This document shows, in pieces, positions 1 to 8,524 of a stretch of 64,000 bases of DNA. The position numbers and the translations under genes were made by a program. The DNA comes from CAVRXQ01 sp963849105 (GTDB taxonomy: Bacteria; Actinomycetota; Acidimicrobiia; Acidimicrobiales; Bog-793). The stretch's first letter is position 1, and every line of letters begins with the position of its first letter. The notes beneath the pieces were generated by a model. That model was not told where the DNA came from and searched no databases. It saw only the letters and a program-made list of their open reading frames with translations. The DNA lies in contig CAWKGD010000003.1 of assembly GCA_963849105.1 (NCBI GenBank), positions 496,001-560,000 on the forward strand. Reading direction: 5' to 3'.

Positions 1-2
1 TT

Positions 3-149
3 GTCGCCGAGACGGCTTTCGCGAATCAGCAGTGGGATGAAGCGCGTCGACACGCGGAACAATTGGCTCACGCTCGCGACAACCTCCGCCACGAAATCGC
101 GAAGCTCGAAAAGACCCAGGATGAGCTGATCGAAAAACTCGTCAGCTGA
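3..149 (+). CDS. C-terminal fragment of a coiled-coil protein (partial)
   Basis: An open frame enters from the left edge and ends at TGA 147-149, leaving 48 residues. The visible tail is strongly charged and heptad-like (for example the stretch KLEKTQDELIEKLVS), so it is probably a C-terminal coiled coil or long helix. No domain can be recognised from this fragment, and the gene start lies outside the window. It runs toward the convergent DtxR-type gene, with only about 33 bases between the two stop codons. Confidence 0.5.
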   Translation, partial: VAETAFANQQWDEARRHAEQLAHARDNLRHEIAKLEKTQDELIEKLVS

Positions 150-182
150 GAGTCGCCCGGCGCGCTCCGTCGGGTGCGCTTC

Positions 183-854
183 TCAGGACATCGTTACGTA
201 GAGCTGACGACCCATCCGCGGCCCGATTGCCACCGACTCAGCTGCAGGTTCATCGGCGAGTTCGAGCGTCAGAGTTCCGTCTGGGGCGCGCGAGCGAACC
301 CGTGCCTTGCTTCCGGGGATCAGGCCATGTTCGCTCAGATATAGCAGTGCATCGTGGTCGATCTCGAGTTGTTCGGTGATCCGAGCGAGGGTGATCTCCG
401 CACCCTCTGACATCTCTGTCATCGGGAACTGCGGAGTCGGGTCGCGCTTCGCGCCGGGGATCGGATTGCCGTGGGGACAGGTCGTTGGGTACCCGAGGAG
501 CTCGTTGAAACGTGCCTCGACGTCGTCGGACAGCACGTGCTCCCAGCGGCCCGCCTCGTTGTGCGCCTTGTCCCACGGCAGTTTGACGATGTCGACGAGG
601 AATCGCTCGGCAAGACGGTGTTTACGCACGACGCTTTCCGCGCGTGCGCGCCCTTTGACGGTGAGAGCGAGTCCCCGACCCGAACGGGCCACGTATCCCT
701 CATCGCTCAGTCGGCGGATCATCTCGGAGACCGCCTGGGGGGTGTGACCGAGTCGCTCGACGAGGCGGGCCTGAATCACCGGCACGTCCTCTTCCTCGAG
801 CGCGAGCACCGTTTCCAGGTATTCCTCGAGCGGCGGGTGAAATCCGATCGACAT
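183..854 (-). CDS. DtxR/IdeR-family metal-dependent transcriptional repressor with altered metal site 2
   Basis: A 223-residue protein with the full DtxR layout: winged helix at about 8-65, dimerisation and metal-binding domain at about 70-140, and a C-terminal SH3/FeoA-like domain at about 150-220. The structural metal-site residues His79, Glu83 and His98 are present in the motifs RKHRLAER and AHNEAGRWEH. Glu105 and His106 of the second site are also present. The residue aligning with DtxR Cys102 is Gly, and the one aligning with DtxR Met10 is Glu11. In the family these proteins repress iron or manganese uptake genes when loaded with metal. The altered second site makes metal choice uncertain, so no symbol is given. 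It is transcribed divergently from polA. Confidence 0.88.
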   Translation of the reverse strand: MSIGFHPPLEEYLETVLALEEEDVPVIQARLVERLGHTPQAVSEMIRRLSDEGYVARSGRGLALTVKGRARAESVVRKHRLAERFLVDIVKLPWDKAHNEAGRWEHVLSDDVEARFNELLGYPTTCPHGNPIPGAKRDPTPQFPMTEMSEGAEITLARITEQLEIDHDALLYLSEHGLIPGSKARVRSRAPDGTLTLELADEPAAESVAIGPRMGRQLYVTMS

Positions 855-933
855 CGCTCCGATCGTACCGGTGGGTACGAGCGAGTTCTCCCAGCGAAGT
901 CGATCGAAGATGCGACGCCTACGATCGTCGGCA

Positions 934-3615
934 GTGGCGAGCTATCTCCTCCTCGACGGCCACAGCCTCGCTTTCCGGTCGTGGTTCGCATTGAAAGACG
1001 CAGGGATGCAGACCTCCTCCGGCCAGGAGACCCAGGCCTTTTACGGATTCGTCTCAATGGTCACGAGGCTGCTCGCCGACTTCTCGCCCGATGGCCTCGC
1101 CGTCGCGTTCGATCGGCACGAGCCGACGTTTCGAGATGAGTTTGTGAAGCAGTACAAGGCGGGGCGCCCGTCGACACCTGCGCCGCTGCTCGAACAGATC
1201 GAGTTGATCCGGCAGTTCGTCGTGGCGCTCGGCATCCCGGCGCTCGATGCGGTCGGCTATGAAGCCGACGACATCCTGGCGACGCTCGCGACACGGGCGC
1301 GCGATACCGGAGACGACGTTGTGATCGTCACCGGCGATCGCGACGCGTTCCAACTCGTCGAGGACCCGCACATCCGCGTGCTCTACAACCGTCGTGGCGT
1401 CACCGATTACGTGCTCTACGACGAGGCCGGGATTGAAGAGCGCACCGGCGTCCCGCCGAGTGAGTACCCCTTCCTCGCCGCGCTGCGGGGCGACACATCG
1501 GACAACCTCCCCGGGGTCCCGGGAGTCGGGGAAAAGACGGCGGCGAAGCTCGTTTCGACGTACCACGATGTGGACACGCTCTACGCCCACCTCGACGAGA
1601 ACACCCCGAAGCTGCGCGCCTCTCTCGCCGAAGCGGAGGATCAGGTGCGGACGAATCTGCGCGCGATTCCGCTCGATCGCGACGTGCCGATCGCCGACGG
1701 ACTCGGCGTGCTCGCTCCCGACCGTGACGCGCTCGAGCGCCTTTTCGACTTCTTGGAGATGCGGACGCCGAAGCAGCGCCTTTTCGAGGTGCTCGACAAG
1801 GAGGGGCTCGCCACGCGTTCGCCGCCGAAGGTCGAGGCTCCCGCCGCCCGTGAAGTTGCGGTTCCGCGGTCGAAGCAGGAACTCGCGCGTGCGCTCGGCG
1901 ACGGGTTGAAGACGAAGGGGCGCGTCGGGATCGACGTCGCCTGGGAGGGGATCCCCGGCCGCTCCGCGATCGCGTCGATCGCCTTTGCTCCGCCCGGCGA
2001 GGGGACGGTCGTGGTCGCGGCGGGGGAGCGGGTCCACGACGAAGCGGTCGTCGCCGCGCTCGGCGCATCGGGGCGTCCGCCAACGCCGCGTCTCGCCGGG
2101 CACGAGTTCAAGGAATTGGTGCGGGCGTTCCTCAGCGAGGGCTCTGACGTCACCGGAGTCGACCTCGATACGAACGTCGCGGCATACCTGCTCGACCCGG
2201 CGCAGGGATCGGCTTCGCTCATCGATCTCGCGGCGCGGCGTGGACTCGTTGCGCCCGAAGAGGCAGGCTCGGGCCAGCTCGGTTTCGACCTCGCGGGGGA
2301 CGGCACCGAGCGAGGGTCCTTCGGCGCGAGTGCGGCGCGCGCCGAAGTGGGGCGCGTCCTTGCCGGATTGCTCGCCGATGAACTCGACGAGGCTGGCGGG
2401 CTCAGGCTCTACGACGAGATCGAGCGCCCACTGATCCGGGTGCTCGCGAAGATGGAAGTCGCCGGCATCGGTGTCGATGTCGAGCGACTGCGCGCAATCC
2501 ACGCGGGGCTGACCACCGAAGCAAATTCGCTCGAATCGAAGATCCATAAGCTCGCCGGCCAGGAGTTCAACGTCAACTCCTCGACCCAACTCCGGCATGT
2601 CTTGTATGAGAAGTTGCAGCTGACGCCGGGCAAGAAGACGAAGACCGGGTACTCGACCGACGCGCAAACCCTCGAGAAGTTGCGCGAGGCGCACCCGATC
2701 GTCGAAACGTTGCTCCGCTACCGCGAGGTCGAAAAGCTCCGCTCGACCTACGGCGAAGGGCTGCTCTGCGAAGTCGCGCCCGACGGGCGCATCCACGCCT
2801 CGTTCAACCAGACCGTGGCGCGCACCGGTCGCTTGTCGTCCGACCGGCCGAACCTGCACAACATCCCGATCCGCACCGAGGAAGGCCGCCGGATCCGAGA
2901 GGCGTTCGTTCCGGCGAAGGGGACGACGTTCCTCATCGCCGACTACAACCAGATCGAGCTGCGCGTCATCGCTCACCTCGCCGGCGACCCAGGACTGACT
3001 GAAGCATTTGCCGAGGGTCGCGACATCCACGCCACCACCGCGGCACGCATTTACGGCGTGGAGGCAAAGGACGTCACCACCGCGCAGCGCTCAAAATCGA
3101 AGATGGTCTCCTACGGACTCGCCTACGGGATGGAGGCGTACGGACTCTCCCAGCGCCTCGGCGTCGACATCTCGGAAGCAGCAGAGATCCTCAACTCGTA
3201 TTTCGCCGCCTTTCCGTCGGTGCGGGAGTACATGGAACGATCAGTGCGAGAGGCGCGAGCGAAGGGCTTTACAGAGACCGAGCTCGGTCGTCGCCGGTAT
3301 CTGCCGGAGCTGATGTCGGACAACTTCCGGGTTCGTCAGGCGGCCGAACGCCAGGCGATGAACGCCGGCATCCAGGGACTCGCTGCGGACATCTTCAAGA
3401 TCGCCCTCGTGCGCATCGATGACGCCTTCGAGCAGTCGAAGCTCGCCTCGCGCCTCGTGCTGCAGGTCCACGACGAAGTGCTCGTCGAGGTGCCCGATTC
3501 CGAGGGCGAGCGGACTGAGAAAATCGTGCGCGAGGCGATGGAGCACGCCTATCCGCTGAACGTGCCGCTCGAGGTCCATTTGTCGTGGGGGAAGAGCTGG
3601 GCTGACGCGAAGTAA
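934..3615 (+). CDS. polA: DNA polymerase I
   Basis: Replicative-gap and excision-repair polymerase. From the N-terminus it shows a 5'-3' exonuclease/FEN domain (about 1-290), a degenerate 3'-5' exonuclease-like domain (about 310-500) and the family-A polymerase domain (about 520-893). Polymerase motif A is DYNQIELRV, motif B is RSKSKMVSYGLAYGM, and motif C is LQVHDEVLVE. The exonuclease region reads GIDVAWEG where proofreading enzymes have DxE, so proofreading is probably absent, as in mycobacterial enzymes. The O-helix position equivalent to E. coli Phe762 is Tyr. GTG 934 is chosen because the protein then begins just before the conserved LLLDGHSLAFRS block; ATG 910 is an in-frame alternative. 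It lies in the same region as uvrB, uvrA and uvrC. Confidence 0.95.
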   Translation: MASYLLLDGHSLAFRSWFALKDAGMQTSSGQETQAFYGFVSMVTRLLADFSPDGLAVAFDRHEPTFRDEFVKQYKAGRPSTPAPLLEQIELIRQFVVALGIPALDAVGYEADDILATLATRARDTGDDVVIVTGDRDAFQLVEDPHIRVLYNRRGVTDYVLYDEAGIEERTGVPPSEYPFLAALRGDTSDNLPGVPGVGEKTAAKLVSTYHDVDTLYAHLDENTPKLRASLAEAEDQVRTNLRAIPLDRDVPIADGLGVLAPDRDALERLFDFLEMRTPKQRLFEVLDKEGLATRSPPKVEAPAAREVAVPRSKQELARALGDGLKTKGRVGIDVAWEGIPGRSAIASIAFAPPGEGTVVVAAGERVHDEAVVAALGASGRPPTPRLAGHEFKELVRAFLSEGSDVTGVDLDTNVAAYLLDPAQGSASLIDLAARRGLVAPEEAGSGQLGFDLAGDGTERGSFGASAARAEVGRVLAGLLADELDEAGGLRLYDEIERPLIRVLAKMEVAGIGVDVERLRAIHAGLTTEANSLESKIHKLAGQEFNVNSSTQLRHVLYEKLQLTPGKKTKTGYSTDAQTLEKLREAHPIVETLLRYREVEKLRSTYGEGLLCEVAPDGRIHASFNQTVARTGRLSSDRPNLHNIPIRTEEGRRIREAFVPAKGTTFLIADYNQIELRVIAHLAGDPGLTEAFAEGRDIHATTAARIYGVEAKDVTTAQRSKSKMVSYGLAYGMEAYGLSQRLGVDISEAAEILNSYFAAFPSVREYMERSVREARAKGFTETELGRRRYLPELMSDNFRVRQAAERQAMNAGIQGLAADIFKIALVRIDDAFEQSKLASRLVLQVHDEVLVEVPDSEGERTEKIVREAMEHAYPLNVPLEVHLSWGKSWADAK

Positions 3616-3694
3616 CAAGCGACCGCCGCGACTGGTGGCGCTCGCCATCGTCGGCACAGCCGCCGAACACTCCGTGTACCATTAACAGGCCCGA

Positions 3695-3791
3695 CCAGCG
3701 CCTCTCGCGCTGGTGGAAGGCTGGGCGACCAAGACCAACCTTCGCCGGCTCGCGGCGCGCAGTGCGCGCGGCGGGGCGGCCCGACAATTAA
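3695..3791 (+). promoter_or_regulatory. Structured 5' leader upstream of rpsA
   Basis: The 190-base gap between polA and rpsA holds three consecutive potential hairpins. The first is a perfect 7-bp stem, 3695-3701 with 3707-3713, closing the loop CTCTC. The second pairs GAAGG 3716-3720 with CCTTC 3739-3743. The third is a GCGCGC/GCGCGC stem around an AGT loop near 3757-3771. No poly-T tract follows them. An RNA leader that controls rpsA, perhaps by S1 binding its own mRNA, is possible, but this is inference from structure alone. Confidence 0.35.
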
Positions 3792-3805
3792 AGGCCACTA
3801 CCTAA

Positions 3806-5260
3806 ATGTCCGACGAGATGAGCGGCGAGACGCCGGCGGCGACGATCGAAGCTGGCCCGACCGACGAGGTCGAACTCCCCGCCACCGAGGCTGCACCCGA
3901 ACCCGCAACAGAGACCCCGAAGCCGAGCGACAACGGTTACACGTACAACACGATCACCGAGGACGACCTCGGTCCGCTCAGCTTCGACGAGGCGGTCGAC
4001 CAGACCCTCGTCGCCTTCGACGAAGGCGACATCGTGAAGGGCACGGTCGTGAAGGTCGACAACGACGAGGTGCTCCTCGACATCGGCTACAAATCCGAGG
4101 GCGTCATCCCCGTTCGCGAGCTCTCGATCCGCCACGACGTCGACGCGCACGAGGTCGTGAAGCTCGGCGACGAGATCGAAGCGCTCGTCCTCCAGAAAGA
4201 GGACAAGGAAGGTCGACTGATCCTTTCGAAAAAGCGCGCCCAATACGAGCGTGCTTGGGGATCGATCGAGCAGATCAAGGACTCCGGTGGTGTCGTGCGC
4301 GGCCCGGTCATCGAAGTCGTCAAGGGCGGACTCATCTTGGACATCGGCCTGCGCGGCTTCCTGCCGGCGTCGCTCGTCGAATTGCGCCGCGTGCGCGACC
4401 TCCAGCCGTATTTGGGGCGTGCGCTCGAGGCGAAGATCATCGAACTCGACAAGAACCGCAACAACGTCGTGTTGTCGCGGCGCGCCTGGCTCGAAGAGAC
4501 CCAGAAGGAACAGCGCAGCGAGTTCCTCGAAAATTTGAAGCCCGGCGAGATCCGCAAGGGCATCGTGTCTTCGGTCGTGAACTTCGGCGCATTCGTCGAC
4601 TTGGGCGGCATGGACGGGCTGATTCACGTCTCCGAGTTGTCATGGAAGCACGTCGACCACCCGTCGTCGGTGGTTTCTGTTGGCGACGAGGTGACCGTGC
4701 AGGTGCTCGACGTCGATCTGGAAAAGGAGCGGATCTCGCTCTCATTGAAGGCGACACAGTCCGACCCATGGCAGGAGTTCGCAGCGGCGCACAAGGTCGG
4801 AGAACTCGTTTACGGCCGCATCACGAAGCTCGTTCCCTTCGGGGCGTTCGTTCAGGTGGGTGACGGCATCGAGGGTCTCGTCCATATCTCTGAGATGGCG
4901 GCCCACCACGTCGAACTCCCCGAGCAGGTCGTCACCGTCGGTGAGGAGCTGTGGGTAAAGATCATCGACATCGACCTGCAGCGCCGGCGGATCTCGCTTT
5001 CGATCAGTCAGGCCGCAGAAGGTGGCGAGGTCGCCGAGGAATACCGGGAGGCGTTCGGCGAGCACGCCTACGACGCCGAGGGCAATTACATCGGCGCCTA
5101 CGCCCCGGGCGAGTTCACGCCGGAGACCGAGGCCCAGGCGGCGTGGGCCGACGAGTTCGTCAGCGACCACGCGGTCGACACCGAAGAGCCCGCGGCGTCT
5201 GATACATCCGATACAAAGGACGCTCCGGAAAGGGACGCTGGCCCGCCGAGCGGCGACTGA
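3806..5260 (+). CDS. rpsA: 30S ribosomal protein S1
   Basis: A 484-residue protein with an acidic, disordered N-terminus (about 1-70) followed by four S1 OB-fold repeats at about 74-142, 158-226, 245-313 and 330-400. Repeats 3 and 4 carry the typical signatures GAFVDLGGMDGLIHVSEL and GAFVQVGDGIEGLVHISEM. The C-terminal ~80 residues are acidic and variable. Four repeats rather than six is the usual actinobacterial form. S1 helps load mRNA onto the small ribosomal subunit. The gene sits between polA and coaE, an order shared with mycobacteria. It starts at an ATG within the sequence CTAAATG, after the structured leader. Confidence 0.95.
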   Translation: MSDEMSGETPAATIEAGPTDEVELPATEAAPEPATETPKPSDNGYTYNTITEDDLGPLSFDEAVDQTLVAFDEGDIVKGTVVKVDNDEVLLDIGYKSEGVIPVRELSIRHDVDAHEVVKLGDEIEALVLQKEDKEGRLILSKKRAQYERAWGSIEQIKDSGGVVRGPVIEVVKGGLILDIGLRGFLPASLVELRRVRDLQPYLGRALEAKIIELDKNRNNVVLSRRAWLEETQKEQRSEFLENLKPGEIRKGIVSSVVNFGAFVDLGGMDGLIHVSELSWKHVDHPSSVVSVGDEVTVQVLDVDLEKERISLSLKATQSDPWQEFAAAHKVGELVYGRITKLVPFGAFVQVGDGIEGLVHISEMAAHHVELPEQVVTVGEELWVKIIDIDLQRRRISLSISQAAEGGEVAEEYREAFGEHAYDAEGNYIGAYAPGEFTPETEAQAAWADEFVSDHAVDTEEPAASDTSDTKDAPERDAGPPSGD

Positions 5261-5339
5261 TCCAGGGCGTCGGCGAGAGCCGCCAACACTCGAACCACGC
5301 CGAATCGCCGTGCCGTCGCACGGCGTCGGAGGTAGCCGG

Positions 5340-5987
5340 GTGATCGCGATCGGCCTGACAGGCGGAATCGGCTCAGGCAAATCGACCGTCGCCGAGCTTT
5401 TGGTCCGTCACGGGGCGCGCCTCATCGACGCCGACGCGATCGCGCACGAAGTGATGTCCCCGGGCACGGCGGTGTTCTTCGCGGTCGTCCATCGGTTTGG
5501 AACGGCGATCGTCGGCCCTGACGGTGCGATCGACCGAGCGTCGCTCGCTCAGGTCGTCTTTGCTGATCCGCGCGCACGCCGCGATCTCGAGGCGATCGTT
5601 CATCCCGCCGTCGGCGAGGTCATTTCGACCGAGCTCGCCCGGGCGCGCGAAAAGGACGCTGATGTCGTCATCGACATCCCTTTGCTCGTCGAGACGGGCG
5701 CCCAACACCGCTACGGTCTCGACGTCGTCGTTGTCGTCGATGCCCCCGAGCCCGTCGTCCTCGAGCGGCTCGTTCATGAACGCGGGATGGGCGAGGAGGC
5801 GGCGAAGGCGCGGATCGCCGCTCAGGCGGATCGCCTTTCTCGGCTCGCCGCCGCCGACGCGATCATCGAAAATTCCGGCACGCTTGGTGAGCTTGCCGAT
5901 ATGGTCAACATCGTCTGGCAGTGGATTGCGCACCTCGGTCCAGGTTCGGCACCGCTCGACCTCGCTCCGGGGGGCCCGCGGAGCTGA
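5340..5987 (+). CDS. coaE: Dephospho-CoA kinase
   Basis: Phosphorylates the 3'-hydroxyl of dephospho-CoA in the last step of coenzyme A synthesis. The 215-residue protein opens with the P-loop GLTGGIGSGKST (about 5-16), followed by the conserved DADAIAHEV segment and the lid/CoA-binding region including DIPLLVETG. GTG 5340 is chosen because a GGAGG ribosome-binding site lies 7 bases upstream at 5328-5332 and because the P-loop starts immediately. The frame is open upstream into rpsA, but that extension has no family similarity. The rpsA-coaE adjacency is typical of actinobacteria. Confidence 0.94.
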   Translation: MIAIGLTGGIGSGKSTVAELLVRHGARLIDADAIAHEVMSPGTAVFFAVVHRFGTAIVGPDGAIDRASLAQVVFADPRARRDLEAIVHPAVGEVISTELARAREKDADVVIDIPLLVETGAQHRYGLDVVVVVDAPEPVVLERLVHERGMGEEAAKARIAAQADRLSRLAAADAIIENSGTLGELADMVNIVWQWIAHLGPGSAPLDLAPGGPRS

Positions 5988-6050
5988 TGGCACAGCCTTA
6001 CGGCGGCCCACCGGGAAGAAGGCGCCGACCTGCCTCGATGTGCTGAGCAT

Positions 6051-6074
6051 CGCCGGCATCTCCCGATGCCGGCG
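6051..6074 (+). terminator. Hairpin downstream of coaE
   Basis: A perfect 10-bp inverted repeat, CGCCGGCATC at 6051-6060 and GATGCCGGCG at 6065-6074, closes a TCCC tetraloop about 60 bases after the coaE stop. There is no T-run after it (TAGGGGAGGG follows). It could be a weak or Rho-assisted terminator, or an mRNA 3'-end stabiliser. Confidence 0.45.
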
Positions 6075-6132
6075 TAGGGGAGGGCGAGGGGCGTGCCGAT
6101 GAGGCAGGCGTTGTACTAGGGCGCTGAGACCG

Positions 6133-7368
6133 GTGAGCGACCCGATGACTGACGGGGCGCCGACTGCCCGCGCCTCGAGCGTCGACGTTTTCGTACCGGA
6201 TCGCCGCGACGCCCTCGCGCCGGCGCCCGCTCCCGAGGTTGCCGCACAAGCGGTCCCAACGCGGACGTGGCTGTGGCCGATGATCGCCTACGTTGCGACG
6301 CGCGCCACGTTGCTCCTCCTCGCCGGGCTGATCGCGCTCGACGGACACCACTCGATCACCTCGGAACTCACCGGCTTCGACGGCGGCTGGTACCTGCGTC
6401 TTGTCAAGCACGGCTACCCGACGAGCATCACCCACAGCCAGTCGACGCTCGGCTTTCTGCCGCTCTATCCGATGGTCGTGCGCGCCCTCGACTGGCTGAC
6501 GCTCGCCTCGGTCCCGGTCGTCTCGTTGATCGTCTCTTTCGCCGGCGGTCTCGTCGCGACGGTGCTCGTTGAGCGCTTGGCGACGCGCTGGTGGGGAGAA
6601 GAGATCGGACGACGCGCGGCGGTTGTCTTCGTCCTCTTCCCTGGATCGGTCGTCTTTTCGATGACGTACTCGGAGTGCCTGACGATCCCGCTCATCGTCG
6701 GATGCCTGCTCGTCCTGTCCCACCGACGCTGGATCACCGCCGGCACACTCGCCGGTTTCGCGACGGCCGTCGAACCGGCCGCGGTCGTGATCGTTCCCGT
6801 GCTCGCGTTCTACGCGACGCGCGAGCTGCGTTTGCGCGGATGGCGCGACCCGGGCGCCCGCCGCAGCGTTCTCGCTCCCGTGCTTTCGACCTTTGGGATC
6901 GGGGGCTTCGCCATTTTCTTGTGGGTCTGGACGGGCACGCCGTTCGCCACGCTCATCGCGCAGCACGATGGCTGGTACCAGCAGAACGGCCCGCTCGGGA
7001 TCTTCGGTCAGCCGATCGTCCACCACCTGATCGCCTCGCCGAGCAAGGTTCTGCCGTACCTGGCGAGTTGGAACCTGTGGAACGGGGTCCTCGGCGCGGC
7101 GTTCCTGGCGATATCGCTTGTCGCCCTCTATCGCGCGCGCAAGGAATTGTCGGCAGCGGCGTTCGGCTGGGTGATCGGCATCGCCGTTCTGTCGCTGTGG
7201 TCGGTGATGACGCCCCCGAACGCGCGCATCTTGTTGATTGCCTTCCCCGCCGTGATCGTCTGGGCGCGGAGGCTGACCGCCGCGCGCCTGGCGGTGTTCC
7301 TCGCCGCCGAGTCGACGCTCTTTGTCATCGCGAGCGCGCTGACGCTTTCCGGTCACATGCTGCCCTGA
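6133..7368 (+). CDS. PIG-V-like integral membrane mannosyltransferase
   Basis: A 411-residue polytopic membrane protein with about 8-10 hydrophobic segments. The first extracytoplasmic loop contains FDGGWYLRLVKHGYP (Asp near residue 83), the hallmark of bacterial relatives of GPI mannosyltransferase PIG-V and other GT-C enzymes. Such enzymes use polyprenyl-phosphate sugars outside the membrane to glycosylate lipids or cell-wall glycans. The acceptor here cannot be told from sequence. A short charged N-terminus precedes the first membrane segment (about residue 42). GTG 6133 is used; ATG 6145 is also possible. It converges with the next gene, with 19 bases between stops. Confidence 0.8.
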   Translation: MSDPMTDGAPTARASSVDVFVPDRRDALAPAPAPEVAAQAVPTRTWLWPMIAYVATRATLLLLAGLIALDGHHSITSELTGFDGGWYLRLVKHGYPTSITHSQSTLGFLPLYPMVVRALDWLTLASVPVVSLIVSFAGGLVATVLVERLATRWWGEEIGRRAAVVFVLFPGSVVFSMTYSECLTIPLIVGCLLVLSHRRWITAGTLAGFATAVEPAAVVIVPVLAFYATRELRLRGWRDPGARRSVLAPVLSTFGIGGFAIFLWVWTGTPFATLIAQHDGWYQQNGPLGIFGQPIVHHLIASPSKVLPYLASWNLWNGVLGAAFLAISLVALYRARKELSAAAFGWVIGIAVLSLWSVMTPPNARILLIAFPAVIVWARRLTAARLAVFLAAESTLFVIASALTLSGHMLP

Positions 7369-7387
7369 GCGGATGAACCGTCAGTTG

Positions 7388-7984
7388 CTATCCGTCTGAG
7401 TCGTCGAGAACCCGAAAGGCGAGGTGCCGACCCCGGCTCTTGGACAAAGCGAACCACAGCCGCAGCACGCCGTCGACGATCTCTTGGCTGTCGCTTCCGA
7501 CATGGACCGGGCGGAGCCCTACCGCTGCGACGAGGTCGGAGACGGTCGCGGCATCGGCGTCCGACGCCGAGAAGAACATGTCGGCGGTCTCCGCGCCGAA
7601 ACGCGGGTTGCGGAGGTTCTCAACACCGAGCGAGTTGAACGCCCGGGCGTAACGCAGCTCCGGTACGCGGGCTGCGATGAGGTCGTGGCCGTTGGCGGGT
7701 CCGTGACCTCCGATGTTGTTGGTGGCGTCGATGACGAGCTTTCCAGCCAGGGCGCCGGCGTGCTCATCGACGAACGGCCCGACCGTCGGACCCGGAATGG
7801 CCAGGACGACCACGTCGGCGCCCGCGAGCGCCTCGGCCACTCCGGTCACTGTGGCATCCGTTTCGCCCACTGCAGGCTCGTCGTTGGGGTGGCGTGACCC
7901 GAAACGGACCTGGTGTCCTGCCCTCGCGAAAGCAATCCCGACAGTGCCGCCGATGTTCCCGGTGCCGATGACCGCAATATCCAT
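7388..7984 (-). CDS. NADPH-dependent F420 reductase-like Rossmann protein
   Basis: A 198-residue protein with an N-terminal NAD(P)-binding motif (AVIGTGNIGGTVG, about 4-16) and the GSRHPNDE loop that suggests NADPH use. It resembles F420H2:NADP oxidoreductase (Fno-like) proteins, which exchange hydride between coenzyme F420 and NADP; the downstream motifs VIDATNNI and RAFNSLG also fit. Many relatives are annotated only as NAD(P)-binding proteins, so the F420 role is inference. The ATG at 7984 is chosen because the glycine-rich motif follows at once and AGAAGAAGGG lies just upstream. An upstream extension to 8065 is open but low in similarity. Confidence 0.75.
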   Translation of the reverse strand: MDIAVIGTGNIGGTVGIAFARAGHQVRFGSRHPNDEPAVGETDATVTGVAEALAGADVVVLAIPGPTVGPFVDEHAGALAGKLVIDATNNIGGHGPANGHDLIAARVPELRYARAFNSLGVENLRNPRFGAETADMFFSASDADAATVSDLVAAVGLRPVHVGSDSQEIVDGVLRLWFALSKSRGRHLAFRVLDDSDG

Positions 7985-8148
7985 GGTCGCCCTTCTTCTC
8001 CCTCGCCCGATGCAGCCTGATCCATGATCGGACGCCGTCAGACGGCCGGCAAGGTGGTCGACCACTGGTGCGGGCTCACGCTGACGACGGACGAAGTGTT
8101 GACGGAGTTGCCGCGAAGACGCCCCGGTTAGGTGGCGATCGTCTCCGG

Positions 8149-8409
8149 CTATTGGTCAAGCACGCGGTCCCCGTCAACGAAGTCCGCGAGCGCGGCGGTC
8201 GCGGACTCGATCGCCTGTCGGGCTTCGAGGAGCTCTGGTGTGATTCCGTGTTCCGCACAGAGCTCGTCGACCTCGACCGCCGCCTGCGCGAGCGTCTGCG
8301 CGAGCGACTCGTCCACGCTCGGGCGCCTCGCCTGCGTCCCGGCCATGGTGTTGCCGTCCTCGGATCTGCCCATGCTGGGCTCCCTGTCGTCCTCGGCGCG
8401 CCCGGGCAT
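8149..8409 (-). CDS. Small hypothetical helical protein
   Basis: An open frame of 86 residues. From about residue 22 onward it is rich in Ala, Glu and Leu and predicted to be mostly helical (DESLAQTLAQAAVEVDELC and following). The N-terminal 20 residues are low complexity, so a later start (Met22, at 8346) is possible. No strong ribosome-binding site is visible for either start. No family is recognised. It lies divergent to uvrB, and the opposite frame reads as an Arg-rich shadow, which favours this strand as the coding one. Confidence 0.42.
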   Translation of the reverse strand: MPGRAEDDREPSMGRSEDGNTMAGTQARRPSVDESLAQTLAQAAVEVDELCAEHGITPELLEARQAIESATAALADFVDGDRVLDQ

Positions 8410-8524
8410 CTGGAGCGCACCGTTTGATTCGGAACCTACGGGGCGCGCGTTTGCGTCTCTAGGGTCAAAAGACCTGGGGTTTTGCGCCGTCCTCGAGCGC
8501 GCACGTCGTCGATACCCTTGCGCA

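Noticed and set aside
1054..3030. Very long minus-strand frame opposite polA
   Set aside because: A typical high-GC antisense frame; polA on the other strand has all polymerase motifs.
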